DNA of 64,000 nt from Alphaproteobacteria bacterium (lineage in GTDB: Bacteria; Pseudomonadota; Alphaproteobacteria; UBA6615), in contig JAJFJA010000061.1 of NCBI GenBank assembly GCA_021774445.1, forward strand, positions 35,016 to 99,015, in the 5' to 3' direction. A program made the position numbers and the translations under genes. Below, in pieces: positions 44,771 to 54,089 of this stretch (position 1 is the first letter of the stretch; the number at the start of each line of letters is the position of its first letter). The notes below the pieces were generated by a model. That model had not been told where the DNA came from and did no database searches. It saw only the letters and a list, made by a program, of their open reading frames with translations.

Positions 44771-45634
44771 GTGGTTAATCGACAGCCCGGAGAGCCATCT
44801 TTGAACCTCGCCGCACCAATGATCGGAGTCCCGACCCGGTCCGCCGGAGATCCCTGGCGCGACTTGCAGGTCGAGCTCGACTGTTGGTCGGCCCTTGGCC
44901 GCCCCGCGACCCTGTGGTGGCGCGACGACGATGCCGCCGTACCGACCCCCGAATTGCGGCGCGTATTGGCGCTACAGGGCGAGCACGACTTGCCTTTGGC
45001 CCTCGCGGTCATCCCGTACACCGCCTCGGACCAGCTTGTCCGTGTCCTCGCCGATCACACCGATCCGACCTCGCCGCCGTTATTGTTGCAGCATGGCTAC
45101 GCCCATCAGAATCACGCCCCGCCGGACGAAAAGCACAGCGAGTTGGGCGGCCATCGCCCGACCCCGCACATCCTGGCCGAACTCGCCCTTGGCCATCAGC
45201 GTTTGAGCGCGTTTCCCGGCGCCCTGCCGATCTTGGTGCCGCCCTGGAACCGCATCGCGCCCCACTTGCTGCCGCTGCTGCCGGAGATCGGCATTTTGGG
45301 CATCAGCGCCTTTGGCCCCCGGTCGGCGGACCGCCGACAGCCGGGCTTGTCCCGCACCAACGCCCATGTCGATATTATCGACTGGCGTGGCGGTCGCGGT
45401 TTCATCGGCACCGCCACGGCGCTCGACCGGCTCATTTCCCATTTGCGCCGCCGCCGCGCCGGCCCCCCCGATGGTGACATCGACGTTGCCGAGCCGACCG
45501 GTTTGCTCACCCACCATCTCGACCACGATTCGGAACATTGGCGTTTTCTCGACGCTTTGTTTCGGCATACCGTCTCTCACCCAGCCGTTCACTGGCTGTC
45601 CGCAACCGAACTGTTCATGAGCGACCATGAGTGA
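44771..45634 (+). CDS. Polysaccharide deacetylase-like protein
   Basis: 287 residues from GTG at 44771 (ATG at 44819 is an alternative giving 271). LWWRDDDAAVPTPELRRVLA has the catalytic/metal Asp block of NodB-type deacetylases, LQHGYAHQNH the paired His ligands, and ILVPPWNRIAP the later substrate loop. No signal peptide is seen, so it appears cytosolic. Likely deacetylates an amino sugar in the glycan made by this cluster. Overlaps the next gene by 8 bp. Confidence 0.8.
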   Translation: MVNRQPGEPSLNLAAPMIGVPTRSAGDPWRDLQVELDCWSALGRPATLWWRDDDAAVPTPELRRVLALQGEHDLPLALAVIPYTASDQLVRVLADHTDPTSPPLLLQHGYAHQNHAPPDEKHSELGGHRPTPHILAELALGHQRLSAFPGALPILVPPWNRIAPHLLPLLPEIGILGISAFGPRSADRRQPGLSRTNAHVDIIDWRGGRGFIGTATALDRLISHLRRRRAGPPDGDIDVAEPTGLLTHHLDHDSEHWRFLDALFRHTVSHPAVHWLSATELFMSDHE

Positions 45635-46208
45635 GCACCGTTATCCTCTCGATTCATTGACCGGCGACTATTTGCGCGCCGGCGCCGGCGTCACCCTGTG
45701 CGGTGGTCCCCTTGTGTTGGTCAATGTCGGGTTTTGGCCTTTTGTCGTGCTCGGCGGCCTCACCACCCTATTCGCCTATTTCGGTTGGCGCACCTGGCGG
45801 CGTCATATGACCGTCTTGACCCTCAGCGAAACCGGCGTCGCCGCCCACAGCCAAAAGCTGCCGCAACTGTCCTGGCTCAACGCCACCCTGCCCTGGCCGG
45901 AACTGCGGCGTTATAAGCTCAGCTATTTCTCCACTAAGCGCGACAAATCGGACGGTTGGATGCAGCTCACTCTACGCGGCGCCGGCCGCAAACTTCAGAT
46001 CGATTCCGCCATCGAGGGCTTCGATGAACTGGCGCGCCAGGCCTTCCGGGCCGCGCGGCGCAATGGCATCGAGTTGTCGCAAACCACCCTTGGCAATCTC
46101 GACGCCATTCGCATTGCCGATTCCGAAGCATCCGAGGGTTGGGGCGACCCGGCAGACTGGGCCGCGCCGCGCCCCGAGCCCTCCTCCCCCAGCGGATCTG
46201 ACCGGTGA
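45627..46208 (+). CDS. Membrane protein of unknown function with two N-terminal helices
   Basis: 193 residues. Two hydrophobic segments (about residues 18-52: GAGVTLCGGPLVLVNVGFWP, FVVLGGLTTLFAYFGW) precede a basic stretch and a soluble part with LTLSETGVAAHSQKLPQLSW and ELRRYKLSYFSTKRDKSDGW, a pattern like bacterial PH-type membrane proteins. The C-terminus is Pro/Ser/Asp-rich. Overlaps the deacetylase gene (8 bp) and the ABC ATPase gene (4 bp, GTGA), linking glycan genes to the transporter. Function not recognised. Confidence 0.7.
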   Translation: MSEHRYPLDSLTGDYLRAGAGVTLCGGPLVLVNVGFWPFVVLGGLTTLFAYFGWRTWRRHMTVLTLSETGVAAHSQKLPQLSWLNATLPWPELRRYKLSYFSTKRDKSDGWMQLTLRGAGRKLQIDSAIEGFDELARQAFRAARRNGIELSQTTLGNLDAIRIADSEASEGWGDPADWAAPRPEPSSPSGSDR

Positions 46209-48091
46209 ACGACCTCCTGCAGATCCGCGACCTGGCCGTTGATTTCAACATTCACGATGGCATCTTGCGCGCCGTCGACGGCGTGTCGTTTCGCATCGCG
46301 CCGGGCAAGACCACCGCCTTGGTCGGCGAATCTGGTTCCGGCAAGTCAGTCTGTAGCCAAGCCATCCTGTCCATCCTGCCCAAGGTCGCCCATATCGCCG
46401 GCGGCCAGATTCTATTCGACGATCCGCAGAACGACGATGCGCCGATCGATCTTGCCCAGCTCGATCCCGACAGCCGGGAGATTCGTGCCGTCCGCGGTGG
46501 CCGAATCTCGATGATTTTCCAGGAGCCCATGACCTCCCTGTCGCCGCTCCATACCGTCGGCGACCAAGTCAGCGAAGCGTTGCTCCTCCACCGCAATGTC
46601 GATAAGGCCACGGGGCGCGAGTTGAGTGCCGACATGCTGCGCCTCGTCGGTTTTCCCGATCCCCAACGCGCCCTGTCCACCTATCCCTTCGAGCTCTCGG
46701 GCGGACTGCGCCAACGCGCCATGATCGCCATGGCCTTGGTCTGCCGGCCCGCCCTGCTGATCGCCGACGAGCCGACCACGGCCCTCGATGTCACCATCCA
46801 GGCACAGATCCTCAAGCTGATCCGCGATCTGCAGGCTGAACTGGGCATGGCGGTGTTGATGATCACCCATGATTTGGGTGTCGTCGCCAATGTAGCCGAC
46901 GAGGTCGTCGTGTTGTATCGCGGCCGCGTCATGGAGAGCGGCACGCTCGACGACATCTTCGCCCGCGCCTCCCATCCCTATCTGCATGCCCTGCTGGCCG
47001 CGGTGCCGCGTTTTCACATGGCCCCGGGAGAGCGCCTGGTGCCGCTGCGCGAAATCAAGGCCGACGGCGGTATGCTGATGGCCGGGAAGAAGCCGTGGCC
47101 CGCCGACGCCGACAAGGCCGGCCCATTGCTTGCCGTCGCTGGCTTGCGCAAGACTTTCCATATTCGCAAGCAGCGCACCCTGACCCGCACCCACGCCGAC
47201 ACCATATTGGCGGTCGACGATGTCTCGTTCCACATCGAACGTGGCGAATGCCTGGGTCTGGTCGGTGAGTCCGGTTGTGGCAAGACCACGGTATCGAAGA
47301 TGATCTTGCGGGCGCTCACCCCCGATGTCGGCACCGTCACCTATAATGACCATGGCCGGGCGATCGACGTTCTCGCGCTCGCCGGCAAACCCCTCAAGGA
47401 CTTCCGGCAGCGCGTCCAGTTCATTTTCCAGGATCCTTTCAGCTCCCTCAATCCGCGCATGACCCTGTTCGAGATCGTCGCCGAACCGCTGATCATCCAT
47501 CAGATCGGCGACGAGGCCTTCCGCACGGAAATGGTCAAGGAGCTGTTGCGTCTCGTCGGTCTCGACCCACGCTTCCTCAACCGCTATCCGCACAGCTTCT
47601 CCGGCGGTCAGCGTCAGCGCATCGGCATCGCCCGCGCCCTCGCCCTGAAACCTGATTTGCTGATCTGCGACGAGCCGGTGAGCGCCCTGGATGTTTCCAT
47701 CCAGGCCCAGATTCTCAACCTGCTGAAAGATCTCCAGGCCGAACTCGGCCTGACCTATTTATTCATCAGCCATAATTTGGCGGTGGTTTATTACCTCGCC
47801 GATCGCATCGCGGTGATGTGCGCCGGCCGCATTGTCGAGACCGCCCGCCGCGATGACTTGTTCGACAATCCTGTCCACCCCTACACCAAGGCACTCCTGG
47901 CCGCGGTGCCGGAACCCGACCCCAACCATCCGCTTGACCTTTCGGCGTTGATGGAGGGACGCGCCTCGCAACCCGAGGCCTGGCCGCTTCCCTACACCAT
48001 CGCCGATGATTGCAGCTCGCGTCTGTGCGATCTCGGAGGCGGCCACCTCGTCCGCACCGTTGCCGAAGGCGCGACCATGGAGAGTACCTGA
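46205..48091 (+). CDS. ABC importer ATPase, two fused ATP-binding domains (Dpp/Opp type)
   Basis: 628-residue fusion of the DppD- and DppF-like ATPases of a peptide/oligosaccharide importer. First domain: Walker A GESGSGKSVCSQA, signature LSGGLRQRAMIAMAL (Gln to Leu change), Walker B LLIADEPTTALD. Second domain: GESGCGKTTVSKM, FSGGQRQRIGIARAL, LLICDEPVSALD. Each is followed by the short oligopeptide-type C-terminal extension (HPYLHALLAAVP; HPYTKALLAAVP). GTG start overlapping the membrane-protein stop by 4 bp. Powers the permeases at 50030 and 51025. Confidence 0.92.
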   Translation: MNDLLQIRDLAVDFNIHDGILRAVDGVSFRIAPGKTTALVGESGSGKSVCSQAILSILPKVAHIAGGQILFDDPQNDDAPIDLAQLDPDSREIRAVRGGRISMIFQEPMTSLSPLHTVGDQVSEALLLHRNVDKATGRELSADMLRLVGFPDPQRALSTYPFELSGGLRQRAMIAMALVCRPALLIADEPTTALDVTIQAQILKLIRDLQAELGMAVLMITHDLGVVANVADEVVVLYRGRVMESGTLDDIFARASHPYLHALLAAVPRFHMAPGERLVPLREIKADGGMLMAGKKPWPADADKAGPLLAVAGLRKTFHIRKQRTLTRTHADTILAVDDVSFHIERGECLGLVGESGCGKTTVSKMILRALTPDVGTVTYNDHGRAIDVLALAGKPLKDFRQRVQFIFQDPFSSLNPRMTLFEIVAEPLIIHQIGDEAFRTEMVKELLRLVGLDPRFLNRYPHSFSGGQRQRIGIARALALKPDLLICDEPVSALDVSIQAQILNLLKDLQAELGLTYLFISHNLAVVYYLADRIAVMCAGRIVETARRDDLFDNPVHPYTKALLAAVPEPDPNHPLDLSALMEGRASQPEAWPLPYTIADDCSSRLCDLGGGHLVRTVAEGATMEST

Positions 48092-48092
48092 A

Positions 48093-49979
48093 ATGTCCTG
48101 GCGTAACGCCTTCGCCTTGGCCCTGACTTTCGCTTACGGGCTGAGCCTTTCGGTTTCCGCCGCCTCGGCGCAAACCTATACCGACTCCCCCTATCTCAAG
48201 GAGATGGGCCTGCCCCCGGTGGTTGAGCGCTTGCCGGCGACCCCACGGGTCATCGGCGATCGCGAAATCGGCCGATACGGCGGCGATTTGCGGCTGATCA
48301 TGGCGAGAAGCCGCGACACCCGAATGATGACGGTTTATGGCTATGCGCGCCTCGTCGCGTTCGACGATGATTTTGAGATCGTGCCCGACATCCTCGAATC
48401 GGTGGAGGTCGAGGAGGGGCGTATCTTCACCTTCAAGCTGCGGCAGGGCCACAAATGGTCCGACGGCCAACCTTTCACCACCGAGGATTTGCGCTATTGG
48501 TGGGAAGATGTCGCCAAAAATGCGGAACTCTCGCCGTTCGGCCCCCCGGTCTTCCTGAAGGTCGAGGACGAATGGCCACAGGTGGACGTCATCGACGAAA
48601 CGACGATCCGCTATAGCTGGTCGCAGGCCAACCCGTTCTTTCTGCCCCGCCTCGCCGCACCCCGGCCCGCCTTCATCTACCGTCCGTCCCATTTCCTCAA
48701 ACGCTTCCACACCAACTTTGCCGACCCTGAGGAACTGAATCAGCTGCAGCGCAAGTTTCGTATTCGCGGCTGGGCCCCGCTACATAATTCGCTCGACAAT
48801 CTCTACAACAACGACAATCCGGAACTGCCGACGCTGCAACCCTGGGTGAACACCGTCCGGCCGCCGTCACAGCAGTTCATTTTCGTCCGCAATCCATATT
48901 TTCACCGCGTCGACGAGGACGGTCAGCAACTGCCCTACATCGACCGCGTCGTCATGAATATCGCCAACGGTAAGCTGATACCGGCCAAGGTCGGGGCCGG
49001 CGAAGCCGACCTCCAGGCGCGCAGCCTGTTCATGACCCATTTCACTTTCCTGCGCCAGGCCGAGGAGCGCGAAGGTTATGAGACCCGACTTTGGCATAAC
49101 GGCAAAGGCGCCCAAGTCGCCCTGTTCCCCAATCTCAATTACAAGGACCCGGTTTGGCGCGATCTCTTCCGCGATGTCCGCTTTCGTCGCGCCCTGAGCG
49201 TCGCTATCGACCGGGACGAGATTAACGAAGCGATTTTCCTCGGCTTGTCCCAGCCGGCGAACAACACCGTGCTGCCCCAGAGCCCCTTGTTCGACGATGA
49301 ATACCAGCAAGTCTGGACGGAGTACGACCCCGACCTCGCCGAAGAGCTGCTTGACGAACTTGGCCTCACGGAGCGCAACAAAGACGGCATTCGTTTGCTC
49401 GCCAATGGCGAACCTCTCGAGATCGTCGTCGAAACCGAAGGGGACGCCACCGAGCAGGTCGATGTCCTCGAACTGGTCCATGACACTTGGCTCGACATCG
49501 GCATCAAACTCTTCACCCGGCCATCCCAGTCCGACGTCTTCCGCAACCGCATTTATGCCGGAGAGACCCAGATGGCCGTTTCTGCGGGCGCCGACAATGG
49601 CATTCCGACGGCCGATATGAGCCCGTCCGAATTCGCCCCGACGGAACAGACCCAATATCAATGGCCGAAATGGGGACAGTTTTTCGAAACCTCCGGACAA
49701 GCCGGCGAGGCCCCGGACCTTCCCGAAGCCCAGGAGCTGTTCCAGCTCTATGAGGATTGGCGGGTCGCCACCTCCACCGACGAACGCGAGGAGATCTGGC
49801 ATCGCATGCTGTCGCTCTATACCGATCAGGTCTATTCCATCGGTATCGTCTGCTGTACACGTCAACCGGTGGTTGTATCGCAGAAGCTGCGCAACGTTCC
49901 CAAGGAAGCCATGTACAACTGGGACCCCGGCGCGCATTTTGGCATATTCCTGCCCGACTCCTTCTACTTCGCCGAGTAA
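48093..49979 (+). CDS. Extracellular solute-binding protein, family 5
   Basis: 628-residue periplasmic receptor of an ABC importer, with a signal peptide (AFALALTFAYGLSLSVSAASA, shown from residue 6 in part) before QTYTDSPY. The mature start LPPVVERLPATPRVIGDREI plus RYGGDLR resembles the cluster-C proteins that include oligosaccharide-binding members as well as peptide binders. LRQGHKWSDGQPFTTEDLRY is the family-5 signature. ATG start 1 bp after the ATPase stop. The ligand is unknown; an oligosaccharide is plausible given the upstream glycan genes. Confidence 0.9.
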   Translation: MSWRNAFALALTFAYGLSLSVSAASAQTYTDSPYLKEMGLPPVVERLPATPRVIGDREIGRYGGDLRLIMARSRDTRMMTVYGYARLVAFDDDFEIVPDILESVEVEEGRIFTFKLRQGHKWSDGQPFTTEDLRYWWEDVAKNAELSPFGPPVFLKVEDEWPQVDVIDETTIRYSWSQANPFFLPRLAAPRPAFIYRPSHFLKRFHTNFADPEELNQLQRKFRIRGWAPLHNSLDNLYNNDNPELPTLQPWVNTVRPPSQQFIFVRNPYFHRVDEDGQQLPYIDRVVMNIANGKLIPAKVGAGEADLQARSLFMTHFTFLRQAEEREGYETRLWHNGKGAQVALFPNLNYKDPVWRDLFRDVRFRRALSVAIDRDEINEAIFLGLSQPANNTVLPQSPLFDDEYQQVWTEYDPDLAEELLDELGLTERNKDGIRLLANGEPLEIVVETEGDATEQVDVLELVHDTWLDIGIKLFTRPSQSDVFRNRIYAGETQMAVSAGADNGIPTADMSPSEFAPTEQTQYQWPKWGQFFETSGQAGEAPDLPEAQELFQLYEDWRVATSTDEREEIWHRMLSLYTDQVYSIGIVCCTRQPVVVSQKLRNVPKEAMYNWDPGAHFGIFLPDSFYFAE

Positions 49980-50029
49980 GACGACCGAGCCCTGAGCAAG
50001 CCCAGATCAGCAGATGAACCGCTAAACGA

Positions 50030-51028
50030 ATGATCGGTTATATCGTCCATCGGCTCATGGTGATGATTCCGACGTTGCTGATCGTCAGCGCGCTGGTCTT
50101 CATCATCATCCAATTGCCACCCGGCGATTTTTTTGAAACTCAAATCGCCGAGATGAAGGCCCGTGGTGAAGGTGTCGACCTCAACCAGATTGAGCTGCTG
50201 CGCCGCACCTATGGTTTCGACAAACCGCTCTATGCCCAATATTTCGGTTGGCTGTTTGGCATGGTGCAAGGCGATTTCGGCCACTCTTTTGCCCACAACC
50301 GCCCGGTGACCGAACTCATCGGCGAGCGCATGCTGCTCACCTTTATCGTCTCCTTCGCCACCATCGTTTTTATCTGGGTCGTCAGCTTCGCCATCGGCAC
50401 CTACACCGCCACCCGGCAATACAGCCTCGGCGACCATTTCGCGACTTTCATGGGCTATCTCGGCCTCGCCACGCCGAATTTCTTGCTCGCTCTGGTGCTG
50501 ATGTATTTGGCGAACGCTTGGTTCGACACCTCCATCGGCGGCATCATGGACGACCAGTTCCGCAACCAGCCCTGGACGTGGGCGAAGGCCTGGTCGGTGC
50601 TGGAGCATTTGTGGATTCCGGTCATTGTCATCGGCACTTCCGGCACCGCCGGGATGATCCGACGCTTGCGCGCTAACCTGCTCGACGAACTGCAAAAGCA
50701 GTATGTCGTGACTGGCCGGGCGAAGGGATTGCCGCCGCGTCGGCTGCTTTGGAAATATCCGTTGCGCGTGTCCCTCAATCCGTTCATCGCCGACATCGGC
50801 TCCATTCTGCCCGACGTGGTCTCCGGCTCGGCCATTGTCGCGGTGGTGCTCAATCTCGATATCACCGGACGCATGTTGCTTGAGGCGCTGGCGGCCCAAG
50901 ATATGTTCCTCGCCGGGTCTTTCCTGATGTTCTTGTCCGTGCTGGTGGTCATCGGCACGTTGCTGTCCGACCTCGCTTTGGCCGTCTTGGACCCGCGCAT
51001 TCGCCTGACCGGGGGACCGGCCAAGTGA
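50030..51028 (+). CDS. ABC importer permease (DppB/OppB type)
   Basis: 332-residue inner-membrane permease with about six helices. MIGYIVHRLMVMIPTLLIVS is the standard N-terminal helix of DppB-like proteins; the periplasmic insert contains LRRTYGFDKPLYAQYFGWL; TGRAKGLPPRRLLWKY is the EAA coupling loop contacting the ATPase. 50 bp after the binding-protein gene. Overlaps the second permease by 4 bp (GTGA). Confidence 0.92.
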   Translation: MIGYIVHRLMVMIPTLLIVSALVFIIIQLPPGDFFETQIAEMKARGEGVDLNQIELLRRTYGFDKPLYAQYFGWLFGMVQGDFGHSFAHNRPVTELIGERMLLTFIVSFATIVFIWVVSFAIGTYTATRQYSLGDHFATFMGYLGLATPNFLLALVLMYLANAWFDTSIGGIMDDQFRNQPWTWAKAWSVLEHLWIPVIVIGTSGTAGMIRRLRANLLDELQKQYVVTGRAKGLPPRRLLWKYPLRVSLNPFIADIGSILPDVVSGSAIVAVVLNLDITGRMLLEALAAQDMFLAGSFLMFLSVLVVIGTLLSDLALAVLDPRIRLTGGPAK

Positions 51029-52212
51029 ACGATCACGGCGCCGGCGGCGAGCGCCTGACCCACTTTGTCTCTCAGGAGCCCTTCAATCCGGTCATCGATG
51101 CCGAGCTGACGCCGGAGCAGGAGCGCTTCTACATGGCCTCCCAATGGCGGCTCATGTGGTGGAAGCTCCGCCGCCACAAACTGGCGGTCATCGCCGGAGG
51201 CATCCTGTTACTGCTTTATCTTTCCGCCCTTTTTGCCGAGGTCGTGTCGCCCTACGAGCTCAGCCACCGCAACCGTACCCACATCTTCGCCCCGCCCCAG
51301 CCCATTCATTTGTTCGATAAGGGTCGGTTCGTTGGGCCTTTTGTCTACGGCTTCGACCGCAGCGTCGACCCCAACGACCTGCGCCGCGTCTACACGCCCA
51401 ATCCGGAAAAGGTGCAGCCTCTGCGTTTCTTCTGTAGTGGCGGCTACCGCGGCGCCGATTATGAGTTCTGGGGCCTGTTCGACGGCGATTTCCATCTCTT
51501 CTGTCCCGCTGAAAAGAGCGCGACGGTGTTTCTGCTCGGCACGGACCGGCTCGGCCGCGACATGTTCTCGCGCATCATCTACGGCGCCCGCATCTCCCTT
51601 TCCGTCGGCCTTGCCGGCATCACCCTCAGCTTCCTGCTCGGCATCGTTATCGGCGGCATCGCCGGCTACTACGGCGGTTGGATCGACAATGTCATACAGC
51701 GCTTTATCGAGGTGCTGCGCTCATTCCCGCGCTTACCCTTATGGATGGCGCTGTCGGCGGCGATCCCGGCCAAGGCATCGCCGGTCGCGGTCTATTTCGC
51801 CATTACCTTGATCATCGCGCTTCTCGACTGGCCCGGCCTCGCCCGTGCGGTGCGTTCGAAATTGCTGGCCTTGCGTGAGGAAGACTTCGCGACGGCTGCG
51901 GAACTGCTCGGCGCCAGCCCGCGCCGCATCATCGGCCGGCATTTGGTGCCCAGTTTCGCCAGTCACCTCATCGCCTCCGCCACCCTGGCCATTCCCGAGA
52001 TGATCCTCGCCGAGACCGCCCTCAGTTTCCTCGGTCTCGGGCTGCGGCCACCGATCACCAGTTGGGGCGTCTTGCTGCAGGAAACGCTGAACATTCAAGC
52101 CATCACCATCACGCCATGGATCATGACGCCGGTGATCCCGGTTATCCTGACCGTGCTGGCTTTCAACTTCCTTGGTGACGGCCTACGCGACGCGGCCGAT
52201 CCCTACAAGTAA
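51025..52212 (+). CDS. ABC importer permease (DppC/OppC type, long form)
   Basis: 395-residue permease, longer than the usual ~300 because about 90 residues with HIFAPPQPIHLF and RVYTPNPEKVQPLRFFCSGG lie between the first helix and the GTDRLGRDMFSRIIYGARIS block. This long form also occurs in family-5 importers for oligosaccharides. ELLGASPRRIIGRHLVPS is the EAA loop. GTG start overlapping the first permease gene. Completes a full importer (fused ATPase, receptor, two permeases). Confidence 0.9.
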   Translation: MNDHGAGGERLTHFVSQEPFNPVIDAELTPEQERFYMASQWRLMWWKLRRHKLAVIAGGILLLLYLSALFAEVVSPYELSHRNRTHIFAPPQPIHLFDKGRFVGPFVYGFDRSVDPNDLRRVYTPNPEKVQPLRFFCSGGYRGADYEFWGLFDGDFHLFCPAEKSATVFLLGTDRLGRDMFSRIIYGARISLSVGLAGITLSFLLGIVIGGIAGYYGGWIDNVIQRFIEVLRSFPRLPLWMALSAAIPAKASPVAVYFAITLIIALLDWPGLARAVRSKLLALREEDFATAAELLGASPRRIIGRHLVPSFASHLIASATLAIPEMILAETALSFLGLGLRPPITSWGVLLQETLNIQAITITPWIMTPVIPVILTVLAFNFLGDGLRDAADPYK

Positions 52213-52215
52213 CGG

Positions 52216-52235
52216 GCGCAGCCAAGCAATCCATG
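52216..52235 (+). repeat. Dispersed intergenic repeat, partial copy 4
   Basis: GCGCAGCCAAGCAATCCATG, the right-hand part of the repeat family, directly after the permease stop in the 180-bp convergent gap before the MBL-fold gene. Nothing else is recognisable in the gap. Confidence 0.4.
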
Positions 52236-52392
52236 CCCGGTCCGGCGCCGAATTGCCCCTAGCCTGACCCGTTAGATCGCCGCGCCGTGCTCGTGATGAC
52301 GGTGGAAAGCTGTTCGGCGGCGGCTGATCAGCAGTATTATTGGCGGCGCGGGCGGTCGTTGGTTCCGGCGATAGCGCGACCGGGAAGACCGT

Positions 52393-53244
52393 CTAAAGCG
52401 GCAAGGCCATGCCTTCCCGTGCCACGATCGTACCGGGGCGCCGTACTTCGGCCTCGGCCGCAACCTTGTCCATGAAGCTGTCGTCATGGCTCGGATCATG
52501 ATGGAAAATAACGAACGTCTTCACCCCGGCAGCATCCGCAAGATCGGCACCGGCCTGCCATGTCGAATGGCCCCAGCCGCGATACGTCGGATATTCCTCG
52601 GCCGTGTAGTTGCTGTCATAGACGAAATAATCCGCGCCCTCGATCAGTGCCAGGATGTTCTCATCCAACGCCCCGTCCACATGTTCGGTATCCGTCACGT
52701 AGCACAGCGATCTGCCATCCATTGACAATCGGTATCCGGTGGCGCCATTGGGATGGTTGAGTGGGCAGGTTTGTACGCCGACCCCGCAATCCAACTCGAA
52801 CGCCTCGCCGCACTTGAAATCCACGAATCTGACGTTCGCGCCCATAACATCGATGGGAATGGGAAACAGCGGCGCCATCATCAGTTCGCAGAGCACTTCC
52901 TTAAGCGTATGCTCCGGCAGCAAATGCCCGGCCCGCAACCGAAACGCATTGCCCGGCAGGAACATCGGTTTGAAAAACGGCACGCCGGATATATGGTCGA
53001 AATGGGTGTGGGTGAACAGGATATCGGCATCGACGGGGCCATTTTTGACCAGTTCCGCACCGAACGGACGTAGTCCCGTCCCGCCGTCCAAAATGACCAG
53101 CTTGCCGTCGCAGCGGACTTCCAGGCATGACGTATTGCCGCCGTAGCGCAGGGTCTGCGGTCCGGGAGCCGCAATGCTGCCGCGCACCCCCCAGAACTTT
53201 ACGTAAGACCCACCCTGCGACAAGAAACCACCTCCCAGCGGCAA
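52393..53244 (-). CDS. Metallo-beta-lactamase-fold hydrolase
   Basis: 283 residues. ILFTHTHFDHISGVPFFKPM is the HxHxDH zinc motif, LCYVTDTEH holds the bridging Asp region, and VIFHHDPSHDD the late His; VKFWGVRGSIAAPGPQTLRY is the start seen in cyclic-nucleotide phosphodiesterase/RNase Z-like MBL proteins. It may hydrolyse a cyclic nucleotide or another phosphodiester; the CNB-domain gene at 35701 makes a cyclic-nucleotide link attractive, but this is inference. A CRP-like palindrome lies about 50 bp upstream of its start. Confidence 0.87.
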   Translation of the reverse strand: MPLGGGFLSQGGSYVKFWGVRGSIAAPGPQTLRYGGNTSCLEVRCDGKLVILDGGTGLRPFGAELVKNGPVDADILFTHTHFDHISGVPFFKPMFLPGNAFRLRAGHLLPEHTLKEVLCELMMAPLFPIPIDVMGANVRFVDFKCGEAFELDCGVGVQTCPLNHPNGATGYRLSMDGRSLCYVTDTEHVDGALDENILALIEGADYFVYDSNYTAEEYPTYRGWGHSTWQAGADLADAAGVKTFVIFHHDPSHDDSFMDKVAAEAEVRRPGTIVAREGMALPL

Positions 53245-53292
53245 AAAAATCTCGCCGCTGGCGCAGTTTGCCGCAATCTATGGGCGAAAGGA

Positions 53293-53310
53293 AGTGACCG
53301 CTGTCACAAT
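53293..53310. promoter_or_regulatory. CRP/FNR-like palindrome, copy B
   Basis: AGTGACCGCTGTCACAAT: perfect GTGA-n6-TCAC symmetry, matching the CRP half-sites and sharing 15 of 16 bases (TGACCGCYGTCACAAT) with the site at 38960. Lies 49 bp upstream of the MBL-fold gene start (minus strand). Confidence 0.45.
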
Positions 53311-53352
53311 CCTGCCAATTGCACCCCCGGCTCTGGCACCGCCGGCGGGTGT

Positions 53353-54042
53353 CTAGGGCACCAGCTTGTAACCGCCTGTCTCGGTTACCAAAATCGTGGC
53401 GTTCGAGGGGTCTGCTTCGATTTTCTGGCGCAGCCGATAGACATGGGTTTCCAGCGTATGGGTCGTTACGCCGGCGTTATAACCCCAGACCTCGTTGAGC
53501 AGCGTGTCCCGGCTCACCACCTTGTCGCCGGAGCGATAGAGATATTTCAGGATCGACGTCTCTTTTTCCGTCAGCCGGACTTTCTTGTTGGTCTCCCCCT
53601 CGAGCAGCAATTTGGCCGCCGGTTGGAAGGTATAGGGCCCGATCGAGAACACCGCGTCTTCGCTTTGTTCATGCTGCCGTAGCTGCGCCCGCAGCCGCGC
53701 CAACAGCACGCTCAGGCGGAACGGCTTGACGATATAATCGTTGGCACCGGCATCGAGGCCGAGAATTTGGTCGGAATCGGTCGCCTGACCGGTCAGCATG
53801 ATGATCGGCGACTTGACCCCATTCCGGCGCAGCAAGCGGCAGGCTTCCCGCCCATCCATGTCGGGTAGACCGACATCGAGTATGATGGCGTCGTAATATT
53901 CGTCCTCGGTCGCCTTCAGGGCGTCCGATGCCGTCGGCGCCTCGCCGATGGTGAATTCCTCATGAAGCTGTAATTGCTCCGATAGCGACTGCCGCAAACC
54001 TTCGTCGTCGTCGACCAGCAATATTTTCTTGCCAGTTGTCAT
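53353..54042 (-). CDS. OmpR/PhoB-family response regulator
   Basis: 229-residue two-component transcription regulator. Receiver domain residues 1-125: KILLVDDDEGLRQSL supplies the acidic pocket (Asp11, Asp12), the phosphorylation site is Asp56 in IILDVGLPDMDG, then LTGQATDSDQ and YIVKPF with the conserved Lys. The winged-helix DNA-binding domain covers ~135-229 (LTEKETSILKYLYRSGDKVV; THTLETHVYRLRQKIE). No histidine kinase gene is in the window, so its partner is encoded elsewhere or it is an orphan. Confidence 0.93.
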   Translation of the reverse strand: MTTGKKILLVDDDEGLRQSLSEQLQLHEEFTIGEAPTASDALKATEDEYYDAIILDVGLPDMDGREACRLLRRNGVKSPIIMLTGQATDSDQILGLDAGANDYIVKPFRLSVLLARLRAQLRQHEQSEDAVFSIGPYTFQPAAKLLLEGETNKKVRLTEKETSILKYLYRSGDKVVSRDTLLNEVWGYNAGVTTHTLETHVYRLRQKIEADPSNATILVTETGGYKLVP

Positions 54043-54089
54043 TGCATCTCCTCGAATCCGGCTTGGCCCCGGCAGTCCGGCTACTGATC

